The notes under the pieces are model-generated. The model made no database searches, was not told where the DNA came from, and saw only the letters and a list, made by a program, of their open reading frames with translations. The position numbers and the translations under genes were made by a program. Below, piece by piece: positions 46,715 to 58,141 of a stretch of 64,000 nt of DNA. Position 1 is the stretch's first letter. Each line of letters opens with the position of its first letter. Where the stretch lies: contig NC_023750.2 of the NCBI RefSeq assembly GCF_000499845.2, positions 5,205,478 to 5,269,477 on the forward strand. Direction: 5' to 3'. This DNA is from Phaseolus vulgaris. Lineage: Eukaryota; Streptophyta; Magnoliopsida; Fabales; Fabaceae.

Positions 46715-46811
46715 TGGGATTTTAAATAATTGTTCCTTGTGAGTTCAATATCCGTCCTTAGGAACAAATTACTACTTCTGACTCGGTACATTTGTTGTAA
46801 AAGAGTCATCA

Positions 46812-48827
46812 GTTTTTTTTTTTTTTTTATCAGCAAAAGAGTCACCAGTATGTAAACATAAAACAAAAAAATTAGTTTGTGTAGTACCTTTATTGTGGTT
46901 CTTATTACCTAAAAGTAGGTAAATGAAATACTACAATAAATTAAGAAAACAATGTAGAAGAAAAAGAAATACCTCTTTTAAAAGAAGACTGAAACATGCC
47001 AAGTTATTGGGTGAGAATGATACAAGAAAAGTAAGATAAAGAAAAATATAGGCAAGATATACCCAAGAAATACTCTCTTGTTTTTCAAACTTACGAAGTT
47101 ACTTACTGTTTTGATTTAATTGTTTTATTTCAAGCAATTTTGCACAAGGTTTTTCAGAGAAATTTATATTTTCTGTTTGATTCATTCCTAGACAAATATT
47201 TGTAAAAAGTGAAATGTGTTTGTAGTTGGCTTTCCACTATTTGTGAAGGTATGGAAAAACTAGCCACAAAGTTAATTCCTCTGGAAGTGAAATTAATGTT
47301 ACTAAAACAACTTTAGTAAACAAATGTGTAGGTTGTTCTAATAAATCATCACAAGTTTCTATAGACAAAATGTGAGTTAAAACATTTTTAGCATACCGTC
47401 CTGAAGAAGGTTGGACTTTCAGTTGTTGTCTCACAACTAAATCCCCATCATTTTGAAGCCAAAAGGGTTTATAAGATGGAAAATGGGCATTTATGTTGTG
47501 TTTCAACATTTTGAATAAACAAAGGTATAAATTGATAACTATTTGTAAGAGAAAACCTTTAAGAAAATTGACAAGTATTATGGAAATAATTTTCTCTATG
47601 TATTAAGTTGATTAACATTCTTAAACAAAATATTTGTATCAAGAAAAGTCATTGGAAATAATATGAAGAATACTAGTACTAGACTTGAGTCCTTTCTGCT
47701 CAATATTAATAAACTCTTCAGAAGATATCTCTATTTCTTTCTTTTCATTTCCTAGATTTGTATGAAGTTCTATTGTTGGTGTATCTATAATTTGAGGTAC
47801 CTCCTTTTGATTTTATAAGGATGGAGATACTTGTTTCCTTTGAAGAGATTCTAATTTTTCGCTAAATTCTCTCTCTCTGCGGATATAATATTTTTCTCCA
47901 TTCTATAAATTTTTGATCTATTGTAATGCATTTCTTTATATATTGAAAATAAGGCTTAGTAACAATAGGTTCAACAAAAAGATATATTGTGATAAAGTCT
48001 GGCCCTAGATTGTGGTTTGGTTGAGTAACTCCCTCTTATAATCTTTCCTAGGGTAGGTTCAACTAGGATATGTATGCATAATATGGGTGTTATTGAAGAC
48101 CTCTTTTCTTGGAGAATAGGATTTCTTATAAGGTTCGTTGTTTGAATAATACCCTTCCCCCTGTCTGCTCCTATATTTATGTGTAAGCTTTCTTTATGTT
48201 TACTCCTAGACCTATGTGTTTTAATTTCTAGAGGTTGGGTATATTTTATAAGAATTTTTTTTTATCTCAAAAAGGTTTTATTGCTTGTGTCTGACGACGA
48301 AAGTATCCTATGATCACCCATAGTTAAATTTGGAAAACAGAAATATTTTCACAAAAAGGTTTAAAATTGAACTAGGTTGAACAAAAATGTTTTCACAAAA
48401 TTTTATATTTTTGGTGCAATTAATCAAGGAATCTAAAGTGAGAACTCTCCAAGTTCACTCCCACAAAAGCAAGGTGAATTACAATGGATTGCAAGGTGAA
48501 TCACAATGGACTGCTTAAGTATCAAAGCTTTCCTAGGATTAGGAACACTAAACAACACCTAAACGCACACATACATTGAACTAAACACAAAAAAACAAGA
48601 ATTAAAGAAGGAACAAATGAAAACATGAAGAACACATGTGATTGTGGCAACATAGCACATGGACACAAAATGCAGCAAAGTGAAGCAAATTGAATAATTT
48701 AAAACATAAGTTTGACCTTTTGTATTGTATATATGATATATTATACAATAAAACAATGAAGGAAACACACATTCAACTGATTAAATTGAGCAAAAACATG
48801 AAACAACACAAGAATGGTGAAAAACTT
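46812..48827. other. Region with an unrecognised decayed polyprotein
   Basis: Mostly AT-rich non-coding DNA with T-runs at 46812-46828. On the minus strand about 47100-47960 there is protein-like sequence in broken frames: QKEVPQIIDTPTIELHTN, EEFINIEQKG, then MLKHNINAHFPSYKPFWLQ, GDLVVRQQLKVQPSSGRY and SLPEELTLWLVFPY (47237-47509). It looks like a remnant of some mobile or viral-type polyprotein, but I cannot name the family. From about 48240 to 48827 nothing was recognised. Confidence 0.35.
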
Positions 48828-48832
48828 GAACG

Positions 48833-49919
48833 TGTTGATCAAGGATGATCTTGAAGCTTTGATGTCTCCAAATCCATTGTGTTTGATGGAAGGTTGGAGT
48901 TGTTGTGTGTGTGGGTGGGTTTTGGGTAGAATGATGTGTAATCCACTCTTTGTTAGAATCTAAAATAGTTTGGAATCAAAACCTTTTTGAAAAAGATTAT
49001 TTTATGAAGAAGTGGAAAAACAACTTGTTGTTTTGTCGTTTCAATTGGTTGTTTATCACTTAGAGGTTTTTGAAAAGGATTTGAAACTGTTTGACTTGGT
49101 TGACTTTGTTGTCAAACCAATTCAATCGGCTGTTTCGAGAATTCAACCGATTGTTTGTTGAAAATCCATAAAAGAATTTATGTTATGTTTGCAAATCAAC
49201 TTTAAATGTTTTCTAACTAAATAGGCTCCTGCTTTAAATGTTTTTAACAGATTTTGGAGTATTTAAAGAGGTTGTTATACTCTCTTAAAGTTTGATAACA
49301 GTTTTGATACATTTGTGAAAGTGTGAAAACAAATTTGAGTTTTCAAGATTTGCATTCAAGATTTTGGGTTTTCTCAAAGAAGTGGAATAGGATTGTTGTA
49401 ATCTTTTGATTTGATCTTCATCAGGTGTAATCCTTTCCGAATCTATTGTATTTCTGAATACTGGTGTGTAAGTGTAGAATCAGAGGTTGTTCTAATTTCT
49501 GTGGTGTTTGTGTGTCAAAGGAAGTGTGTGTCTTGAGGTGTTCAAGGTCACTTCTTTGGTGGTGTGTTTGTAATCTAGATTTTGATTGCATAGTAGATAC
49601 GCAGTGGTTTCTGGGGACTAGATGTAGCTCTTGGGATAAGAGCGAACCAGTATAAATTGCTTGTGTGTGTTTTCTCTTACCCTGAACTCATTTAAATTCT
49701 TCTTTTAAGTTGTTTTTAATTCAGGTGATATAAACAACTGGTTGAATCACATAAACAACCGGTTGATTTTATGTAAATCAACTTAAGCAGTTTTAATTGA
49801 TTGCTCTATGGATTTCGGTATCTGTGATTCTTCTTTGAACTTCATTATACATTCAAAGTTTGCGAAAATCTTTCATAAACAATTCACCCCTCTCTTGTTT
49901 AAGGCCATATATTCTAACA
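48833..49919 (+). mobile_element. Solo copia LTR
   Basis: 1087 bp from TGTTGATCAAGG to ATATTCTAACA, perfect GAACG target duplication (48828-48832 and 49920-49924), no internal region. Related to the LTRs of elements 1-3. It has three palindrome pairs with 21-bp spacing (about 49021, 49121 and 49735). The 63-codon frame inside is not a gene. Confidence 0.93.
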
Positions 49920-49924
49920 GAACG

Positions 49925-50721
49925 ATATGCTGCAAAAACTACAACAAACTATTTGATGAATGTTTCAATGAAAAATAATCAGTGGATTTGTTTTTTTAAT
50001 CGATGGAAATGATTTGTAAACAGGGGAAGATGATTATGAACGATGGAGATCAAAGAAAACTTGAAGAACATAAAGAACAATGGATAAAACTGAGAAGGAC
50101 ACAAGCTGAAACAAAAAATAAAAATCGAAAAAACTTAGCTGGATGAAGAATTTCCTTTGGATCTTTGTGTGCTCTGATCTCCTAATGGATTCCAAGAAGA
50201 AGGATTGAAGAACACATGGAGTGGCAGCGGAATGAATGAGTTTTTGCACCGAATTTTAGAATGAATTGGTGATGAGAGTGATATAGGTGCTAGGAAGTAG
50301 AAAGAGGTGACGCCAACTTTCTAGGGTTTTCACTATGCCTTGAAGGCTATCTAGCAAAGGGGGATTTGGGAGAGAATAAGCTTCAATTCTGAATAGTTCA
50401 TTCAATAATATGCAAATCTAAATACATTGTGTGAATTTGAGCTATTTATAGATGAAGAGGATGGAGATAGCTTGCTCCTTAAGCTACCATAACTATGGTG
50501 AGGTTTAGTGGCTTAAGGAGGTGTCGTGTGGGTTCTCTTAATATGCTCTAGAGACCCTTGCTTGTATGACATGTGAGGGTTTCTAGAGTGTCTTTGATTT
50601 ATTTATAAAGTACACTTAAAACTAGTTCAAAATACAAGTTCTAAACATGACTATTCTACCATTTATACAGATAGTTTTTATGTCTTTATTCTTGTATATG
50701 GTGGCTTGGATGGTCCTCCAT
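49925..50721. other. Intergenic, no recognised gene
   Basis: Continuation of the DNA interrupted by the solo LTR. Possibly part of an older repeat, but no edges or domains could be recognised. Short frames are not supported. Confidence 0.35.
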
Positions 50722-51064
50722 CATCTTACTTATAGGTTTTTCTTCTTTCAGTGTTTCTATTTTTTGTCTTTCTCCCCTTCTCTTGTATGTCTTCTTTCTC
50801 CCTTTTCATTTTGCAGCCCTACCTTCTCTTTTCCTTTATTACAAATCATTAGGTTAAAACTGCTAACTTCCAAACTTCCATAATGGGTTAAGTCTAAACG
50901 TCAAGAAGATGAGCCCCCAAAAAGGAATGCTCGTACCACAAATACAAAAATGTTGATCGCTTTTTGCGTGTGAAGTGAAATAAAAGTGGCATGTGTGTAG
51001 AGTGAATGGGTGAGATAGTGGTTAATAGTCGAGAGGGTGAGAATGTGAGACAAATAAAAAAAAT
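50722..51064 (+). repeat. Fragment similar to the SURNod19 upstream region
   Basis: Aligns with 1756-2095 (and 10694-11033) in the same orientation with scattered substitutions, sharing blocks such as CTTCCATAATGGGTT and AAGATGAGCCCCCAAAAA. No SURNod19 coding sequence accompanies it. Either a dispersed repeat or a stray fragment of the duplicated flank. Confidence 0.8.
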
Positions 51065-51065
51065 A

Positions 51066-51130
51066 TAATCTTGGTAGCTAATTAGATATCAATTTAAAAA
51101 CTATTTATTAATAATAGAAACTACTAACAT
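51066..51130 (+). repeat. Short interspersed AT-rich repeat, copy 1
   Basis: TAATTAGATATCAATTT ... TTATTAATAATAGAAACTAC recurs at about 59728-59800 and inverted at about 53330-53395. Three copies in 9 kb suggest a miniature element family. Ends were not defined. Confidence 0.55.
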
Positions 51131-51574
51131 TGTTCATTATATGTTGAATTTTGTGATCCTCATATCTTCTATATCTTGAAATATTTACATATACAATTTA
51201 ACATTTCCGATACAAATGGTGTCTCTTCTCCTTTCATTCTTAACATCATAGAATCTCACAAATTCAAACCTCATTTTCCACCTATTAAGTTTCCAGGAAA
51301 TAAACACCTCATTCAACCTTTCCCATCTTTGAAAAATTATCATACTCTCTATAACTATTGGAAAGATTGGAGAAGAAAAACCTAGTATTTCTAACCAACT
51401 CTGTTGACTGATTCCTTCAAGCAGCATCTAAAGACTTAGTTCACCCAAAACATGTAAGAAGAAGCAGAGTTTTTCCTTTTATTGAATAAAAGAGGTCAAA
51501 AATAAGAACAAGGGTACCTCGATGTCAAACGTAATTAAATGCTTGAAAAGAAAACACACCAACCCATGTTTGGG

Positions 51575-51583
51575 TTATAAATT
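51575..51583 (+). promoter_or_regulatory. TATA box of the small secreted peptide gene
   Basis: TTATAAATT lies about 40 bp before the start codon. This would give a very short leader, consistent with a compact peptide gene. Inferred from position only. Confidence 0.4.
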
Positions 51584-51620
51584 AGGATGTGCTGAATCCA
51601 TTTTAATATGCAAATAACTA

Positions 51621-52913
51621 ATGGCTTCCAATAGAATCTCTTCTATTTGGGTTATTCTCTTTGTTTTTGTGTTAGGTTTATTATGTGCTAGGGCATCATC
51701 ACCACTCAACGTAGCTCATGCCTCTGGGTTTCATGCAAGTATGAAATCTCTCACTCTTTTGCTTTTTCTGTCTTTTGGATAATACTATTTCCTTTCCATA
51801 CACAAATATATGGATTAATGTGCTGAATATATATTTAATCCTGTATTTTCATTTCAAAAATTATTATTTTTAAATAATTATTCAATGATCACATGCATGG
51901 AATGAAACTTCTAAGGTCGTTTGGACAAATATTTCAATAAATATTTTGAAAAGGTAAAATAAATTTATTTCATAAACTAATTTTATTTTATGTATAGGTT
52001 AGTTAACCAATGAATAAAATAAAAATCTTGTTATATGAATTTTTTTTTTTAAAAAAAAAATCTTTTAGTTTACCTTTTTATGAATACTTGTGAATTTCTT
52101 TATAAAAAAAAGTAAGACCTTATTGATCACTTTTAAGTTTCACCATGCATGTAACCTTGTTCAATTCTCATTTTTTTATAAGTTTCCCTCTTGGCTAATT
52201 AAAACTCCTCAATAAGTAATTATGAGGTAAATAAAAATAACAAGATAAGATTTGTAAAGTCTTTTTTATATTTATATATAAGTTAATAAAATCAAATTTT
52301 GAAGAATTTGAATCACACGCAAAGATAATACCATTTTTGCATCTCTCCACAAATATATATATTGTTTTTTATTCCTAGTAGCTATTCATCTTTTAATAAT
52401 CAAGAACTTGCACTTGTTAATTATTTAGTTCGAGAATTTATATATAATTTAAGTGTCAAAAACAAAAACTTTTTTTTATTCTTCTAGTACAAGATCTCAT
52501 CCAATCCATGGTTGATAATTAATGATTGGAGTTTCCTAAATATTTAGGAGTTTTGCTAAAAATGATCCAAGTAAACCCTATATTTTGGTTTTACTTTTCC
52601 AGGTCATTTTAGATTCAAATCATTACACTTTCTTATTTTCTTGTGTACAAGTATTTATTGAAAGGCACTTAGAAGTTGAATTTTATAGTCATGTGGTGGA
52701 TCTGTATACATATTATTCATGCTTTCTAACACACTAACAAGAGAAGTTATATTAGTATAAAAAAATGTATTTTTTAAAATACATAAATTCTTAATTATAT
52801 GTTACTTTGTAGGTTCGTATGAAAAAATTCAGACTAAAAGGATACTTGGCCAGCAACGAAAGCTGCTCCCAGAACGTGCAGCTGATCCTTGTTGTCACAA
52901 TTATCATCCATGA
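51621..52913 (+). CDS. Small secreted peptide precursor, unknown family
   Basis: Two exons, 51621-51738 and 52813-52913, joined by a 1074-bp GT-AG intron (donor GCAA/GTATG, acceptor TTTGTAG) in phase 1, encode 72 residues. Residues 1-25 (MASNRISSIWVILFVFVLGL, then LCARA) are a clear signal peptide with a likely cleavage after CARA. The mature part is short, basic in the middle (KIQTKRILGQQRKLLPER) and ends ADPCCHNYHP. The basic region with a dibasic-type KR and the short conserved-looking tail suggest a processed signalling peptide, but it matches none of the peptide families I know (CLE, CEP, IDA, RGF, PSK, PIP). The ATG is the first after the TATA box. Evidence is ab initio only. Confidence 0.6.
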
Positions 52914-53724
52914 TTATCTCTTGTGTTGGGAATGATATATATAAAGAACTAAAAAGGTGTATTAGATAGCTTGGTTATGCTTTTATTTGTAATTCGAATG
53001 TTATGTTGCAATCCATCTATGTTTATAATTATTATCTGCAATCTTGTTAAGGGTGATGTTGAATTTATGTTTTTTATATTTAAGATTTTACTATGTATTA
53101 TGTTTCAAATTTTGTGCTTGTAAAAAAAAATGTTTCAAATTATGTGAACATGAGACAATATATGTTACCATTTCTTTAAGGGTGTATTCTTTTACTTTTA
53201 TATTTAGTTTGAATACATTAAAAAAAATATTGTTGTTAAAAAAAATTATTAAATAGATATAAATTTTAAACACCAAAAATCATTATATTAACTAAATTAA
53301 ATATTATTTTAAAATTTTAAAAAAATATTGATATTTAGTTGAGTATTAATAAATAGTTTCTAAATTGATATCTAATTAATTACCAAATTTTTAACTACCA
53401 AAATGTTAACTACTAAATATCAATTTTAGAATTTAACTAATTAATAGTTCTAAACTTTGATAACTAACTAATTAGATATCAAAATAATAATAATTTTTTA
53501 ATTTATAAAATGATATTTAAATTAATTAATATAATAAGTAATTATTTGTTATTTAATTATTTTTGAGAGAGAGGAGCCTACAAATTTTTGGGCCGCCTGC
53601 TTTTCGGGCACCTCTTGTTATATGTACACCCCAAGCATTTATAGTATTTGCACCACGCTTTTATTACCTGCACCGCTTTTACAAAATAAACCTGGATCCA
53701 TCTGCTGTCCCAGTAATTTCACTT
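52914..53724. other. Intergenic AT-rich region
   Basis: 3' flank of the peptide gene, then very AT-rich DNA. An inverted copy of the short repeat at 51066-51130 lies at about 53330-53395. No gene. Confidence 0.45.
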
Positions 53725-53940
53725 TTAAAAATATTATTCTTAAAATATAAATTGAAATTGAAATAAATTTCAAATTCAAATGATCAAAATCATTATAAAA
53801 TCTTACAATTAAAGATTATAGGGTAAAATAACAAATTACATTATAGCACAAAGTATCAAAATTTAAATTAATTAATTTTATCTATATAAGCAGACATAAT
53901 TGCATTACTTTAATAATAAACTTAAACCATTTAACTCTAA
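53725..53940 (+). repeat. About 215-bp direct repeat, left copy
   Basis: Matches 58142-58362 at high identity and in the same orientation (shared blocks such as GGGTAAAATAACAAATTACA and TAATAAACTTAAACCATTTAA). The two copies bracket the PPR gene about 4.4 kb apart. No coding content. Confidence 0.85.
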
Positions 53941-54206
53941 TAGTTAACTAGCCAAGAATCATATTGGTGTAACAAATGAAGCCTCAAGGGAAAAGATCCG
54001 AAGTAAGCTCTTGTGTATGCACTTCTCAATTACATACAGCAGGATTCATTGAATTTCAAGTGACATCTTTATTAGCTCATGCATAGTGGTTGGTTAAAAG
54101 AAGAATTTCAAGAGTTAAGAAGTATATGTATTTTCATTTCTCAATTTATGTGTCATATATTGATCAAATGAAAACTCAAATATTTTTCTTGGCTAAATCT
54201 ATTGAG

Positions 54207-54300
54207 TAATGGGATTGTGAAATTCAGTTTATTGAAACTGAAAAGCAACTTGCAGATATCTTGTGAAATGGGGATTGTGAAATTCAGTTTATATTTTTAC
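54207..54300 (+). pseudogene. Fragment of a copia RNase H end
   Basis: Reads CEIQFIETEKQLADI, the conserved last part of copia RNase H (compare CEVKFVETKLQLADIF in element 2), then a stop and a partial repeat of the same words. A short orphan fragment of another copia element. Confidence 0.7.
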
Positions 54301-54361
54301 TTTAATGATCAATTGTTGGAATAGCAAGTCTCGTCTTTTTTCTTTCATTTTCCATGCATGG

Positions 54362-55167
54362 GTGCAGAAAAGCAAAACGAGTGCGGCTATTTTACATTTA
54401 TAAGGGCGGCTATATAACTGCATTTGATGAGCACGCATTTGTAAATGGAAGAGATACGAAAGCGGCTATATATAGCCACATTCGTAAATTCAATTTATAA
54501 ATGCGTGTAGGGTTTCTTTTCTTTTCTTTTTCGTTGTTGATTAGTTTCTAATCAAAGAACATGGTCATTATTTTAGCATTTCTTTTGATCTCTTAGTGCA
54601 TATTATACATTTTCGTATTTCATTCCAATGGAAGTCCAAAAAATGCTAATAAAAATTCTCCAATGAAACGCAAATATATGACAGAGCAAGACGGCAACAG
54701 CGACGAGGAAGGCACAACAGAAAACGCAAACAATAACCTTCCCAAGCATGACCTTAGCAATGGCATAAGACAAAACATAAGAGAACCGCAAAACATACAA
54801 AAATCAATGGTGAAGAAGAAGAGAGGAAGATAATGCTTACCGATGACACGAAGGCAATGCAAAGAAGAGAGGAAGCACATAAGAGAAACGAAGCGCGAGA
54901 GAAAGGAAAGTATCAAAACGTAAGTGGCGCGTTTCTGAATTAGGGTTAAAAAGGTTTTAAGAAGGCGACTATTTGTAAAGCCGCATTCATAAATCAAGTG
55001 TTTGGATTTACAAGGGTGACTATTTGTACAGCCGCAGGACGGCTATATAAATAGCCGCACTTATAAATGAACTTAATTACAAAAATGTCACTACATTTTT
55101 TACGAAAGCGTTTGAGCGTAAAATCGCACTAAATAAATCGCACTTGTTTATACATTTTGTACTAGTG
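54362..55167. mobile_element. CACTA-like non-autonomous element, left end unclear
   Basis: The right end on the minus strand reads CACTAGTACAAAATGTATAA, a CACTA-type terminus. Repeated GCGGCTAT and AGCCGC motifs cluster at both sides (54390-54490 and 54960-55070) in opposite orientation, like CACTA subterminal repeats. A matching left terminus was not found, so the left limit is set by the motif cluster. No transposase. Confidence 0.5.
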
Positions 55168-55767
55168 ATGTGTAGTGATGTGTAGTGTGGTTTTTACTTA
55201 TGGTGCTTTTAGAGTGATGGAAACATTGAAAGCAATTTGGAAATTGATGCTTGAGGCCAGGGGCTCATGAAAATAGTTGGTTGCTTCTAAATACAAAAGA
55301 ACTATGGTTGCCTCTCTTGCTGAATTAGATTGATAGCAAAGTTGAGGAAAGGGCAGTAGTATTGTCTATCTTGTCTCTCAAATCTCAACCTAGGATTGAC
55401 TAGTCTTAATAACCTTATTTACTTACCAAAGACTAGATTCATAATTTATTTGTTATTTAAAGAGGTTGGACTAATTTTTTGCCTTTGCTGTTCATCCATT
55501 TTTCTTCCTTTCCTAATTTGTTTATCCTCCTCATATACTAGCCGTTTCTCTTCAAATATGTGTTTTGGGTGCTTTACTGGCAGTGCAAATTGTGTTTTTA
55601 AGCCTCTTATGGAAAAATGTTCCTAATCTCTCTTGGTCTCCACTTGTAATTCTATCAGCTTAAATGCATTATTGTGTATTAAAATTCAAATAAATTTGTC
55701 TTCTACTAGGATAAATTTGAATACAGGTTCCATGGATATATAATAGAACATTTTGTTCAACACTAGA
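55168..55767. other. Upstream region of the PPR gene
   Basis: Promoter and leader are expected here but no convincing core element was recognised. A TATA-like GGATATATAATAG lies only about 30 bp before the ATG. An in-frame TAG at 55744-55746 fixes the start region. Confidence 0.4.
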
Positions 55768-57444
55768 ATGTACACACTCACTCTCAAGGAGACTATTCGG
55801 GGCCACATTAAAAGATGCATGACCCAAAAATCACTAGAATCGGTCTATGCCTGCATGATCAAGACTAATACAACCCAAGATTGCTTTCTCATGAATCAAT
55901 TTATAAGTTCTTGTTCAGCCCTTTCTTACGTTGATTTGGCAAGTTCAACTTTTGCCCACATGGAAAATCCTAATGCTTTCGTATATAATGCATTGATTAG
56001 AGGTTGTGGTCATTGCTGTTACCCAGATCGTGCTTTGGGGTTTTATATTCACATGCTGAGGAATAATGTCATGCCTAACAGTTATTCCTTTTCTTCTTTG
56101 ATCAAGGCTTGCACTTTGTTGATGGATTCAGCTTTTGGCAAAGCTGTTCATGGCCATATTTGGAAAAATGGGTTTGATTCTCATATGTTTGTGCAGACAA
56201 CTTTGATTGAGTTTTACTCAACTTTGGGTGATGTGAGTGGCTCAAGAAGGGTGTTTGATGATATGCCTGAAAGAGATGTTTTTGCATGGACAACGATGAT
56301 TTCAGCCCTTGTTCGGGATGGGGATATGGCTTCTGCAGGTAATCTGTTTGATGAGATGCCTGAAAAGAATATAGCTACGTGGAATGCCATGATTGATGGG
56401 CATGCAAAATTAGGCAATGCTGAGTCTGCTGAATTTTTGTTTAACCAAATGCTTGCAAGGGATATTATTTCGTGGACAACCATGATGAGTTGCTTTTCTC
56501 GGAACAAAAGATATATGGACGTGGTAAGACTTTTTCATGATATGATCGACAAAGGAATGATTCCTGATGAAGTGACCATGAGCACTGTCATCTCAGCCTG
56601 TGCTCATCTGGGAGCCCTTGACTTAGGAAAGGAGGTGCACCTTTATCTAATGCTGCATGAATTTGATCTAGATGTGTACATTGGGTCTTCACTGATTGAT
56701 ATGTATGCAAAATGTGGTAGCATAGATAGGGCCCTTTTGGTGTTCTATAAATTGCAGAACAAAAACCTGTATTGTTGGAATTCTATCATTGATGGGCTTG
56801 CAACACACGGCTATGCGAAAGAAGCATTAAGAATGTTTGGTGCAATGGAAAGCAAGAGAATCCGACCAAATGCAGTTACATTCATTAGTATCCTAAGTGC
56901 TTGCACACATACAGGATTTGTAGAAGAGGGTCATTGCAGGTTTATGAGCATGATCAAGGACTACTGTATCACTCCTCAAGTTGAACACTACGGATGCATG
57001 GTCGACCTATTGAGCAAGGCTGGTTTGCTTGAGGATGCTTTAGAGATGGTCAGAAACATGGCAGTTGAACCTAATTCTTTTATTTGGGGTGCCTTGTTGA
57101 ATGGTTGTAAGCTTCACAAAAACTTGGAAATAGCTCATATTGCAGTTCAAAATCTGATGGTTTTGGAGCCAAGTAACAGTGGACATTACAGTCTCCTAGT
57201 GAGCATGCATGCTGAGGTAAATAGGTGGAGTGAGGTTGCAAAGATTCGGACAGCCATGAAGGATCTGGGTGTAGAGAAGAGATGTCCTGGAGCTAGCTGG
57301 GTTGAAATCAATAAGAGGGTTCATGTATTTGCAGCTTCTGATACGTATCACCCTTCTTATAGTCAATTTCACCTGTTGCTAGCTGAACTTGATGACCAGC
57401 TCAGGCTAGAAGGCCATGTCCCTGAACAGGAGTCGATTCTATAG
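55768..57444 (+). CDS. Pentatricopeptide-repeat protein, PLS class, E/E+ subgroup
   Basis: Intronless 558-residue frame with ATG at 55768 preceded by an in-frame TAG 24 bases upstream. Tandem PPR motifs of the PLS type fill residues about 30-440 (for example ARDIISWTTMMSCFSRNKRY and LDVYIGSSLIDMYAKCGSID). A C-terminal E/E+ region follows (GVEKRCPGASWVEINKRVHV). It lacks a DYW deaminase domain and ends RLEGHVPEQESIL. Such proteins bind single-stranded organelle RNA by a two-residue-per-repeat code and act in C-to-U editing or RNA processing in mitochondria or chloroplasts; E-class members recruit a deaminase in trans. Lack of introns is usual for the class. The N-terminus is not a textbook transit peptide, so the target organelle is open. 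Intact, no frame damage. Confidence 0.93.
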   Translation: MYTLTLKETIRGHIKRCMTQKSLESVYACMIKTNTTQDCFLMNQFISSCSALSYVDLASSTFAHMENPNAFVYNALIRGCGHCCYPDRALGFYIHMLRNNVMPNSYSFSSLIKACTLLMDSAFGKAVHGHIWKNGFDSHMFVQTTLIEFYSTLGDVSGSRRVFDDMPERDVFAWTTMISALVRDGDMASAGNLFDEMPEKNIATWNAMIDGHAKLGNAESAEFLFNQMLARDIISWTTMMSCFSRNKRYMDVVRLFHDMIDKGMIPDEVTMSTVISACAHLGALDLGKEVHLYLMLHEFDLDVYIGSSLIDMYAKCGSIDRALLVFYKLQNKNLYCWNSIIDGLATHGYAKEALRMFGAMESKRIRPNAVTFISILSACTHTGFVEEGHCRFMSMIKDYCITPQVEHYGCMVDLLSKAGLLEDALEMVRNMAVEPNSFIWGALLNGCKLHKNLEIAHIAVQNLMVLEPSNSGHYSLLVSMHAEVNRWSEVAKIRTAMKDLGVEKRCPGASWVEINKRVHVFAASDTYHPSYSQFHLLLAELDDQLRLEGHVPEQESIL

Positions 57445-58141
57445 TAATAGTAGAGTGATTGTTTTTAACCTTCTTTTATCATGAGTGCAATTCTTCCAAC
57501 CATTTAGAAGCCGTAGGAGATGTGTATTTTTAGGGAAGAAGGATTGAGATTATAATGCAATTTGTGCACAGTGAAACAGTGGAAGAGAAACCACTATGAA
57601 TTCATCATTGTGAAATAGTATGATGTAAGTTCTACAGGATGAAAATTCAAATTAGTCTTTGAAAATCTGAAGTGGATGATGCTACTTTAGTTTTCCAACA
57701 TAAAATAAATTTCAATAGTTATCTTTAAATTTTATTATTTGTTGTACTTTTAGTTCTTAAAGAGATGTAAATTTTATTGAGTAGCTTTTGTTTGAATTAG
57801 GGAATGGTAAGTGAAGGAGTGGAAAAGAAAAAAAAAATGATTTGATTGGTATAATATAATAAAAATTTTGATAATTAAAAAAAGTGTAATTTTGTTAAAA
57901 ATGAAATTTTATGAAGTGTTTAAAAATGTTTAAATATTTTACCACCGGTTGATATAATGTAATAAAATTTTTGATATTGATGTATTTCGAAAATAATTAA
58001 ATGTCAATTTTTTTAAATGAAATGTTAAAAAATGTTTAAATATCTACCACCTGCATGCAATTAAATTATTTCCCCACTTATAAAGTAATCATCCATTATT
58101 TGATATTTGTCAGTCACCATAATTTTGTAAAACAATTTTAT
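57445..58141. other. 3' flank of the PPR gene
   Basis: The 3'UTR is probably within the first 300 bp. At 57830-58060 a roughly 120-bp AT-rich segment is imperfectly doubled (words TAATATAATAAAAATTTTGAT and TTAAAAATGTTTAAATAT). No gene. Confidence 0.45.

Larger units (their letters stand above)
37821..46811 (+). mobile_element. Plus-sense gypsy LTR split by copia element 2
   Basis: Pieces 37821-38914 and 46720-46811 read as one LTR of about 1.19 kb, TGATAAATGCC to AGTCATCA. The end resembles legume gypsy U5 ends (CCTTGTGAGTTCAATATCCG ... GGTACATTTG), and ATATAAAACCC near 38285 is a possible TATA, so its sense is plus, opposite to the gypsy gag on its left. The run GTTTTT after 46811 resembles the bases that precede a gypsy primer site, so this may be a 5' LTR whose internal part was lost rather than a solo LTR. 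No target duplication was found. A fragment of the same LTR end lies at 61541-61614. Edges are approximate. Confidence 0.5.

Noticed and set aside
55753..55767. Five-codon extension of the PPR frame
   Set aside because: It starts at a TTG; the first ATG is at 55768 with an in-frame stop just upstream.
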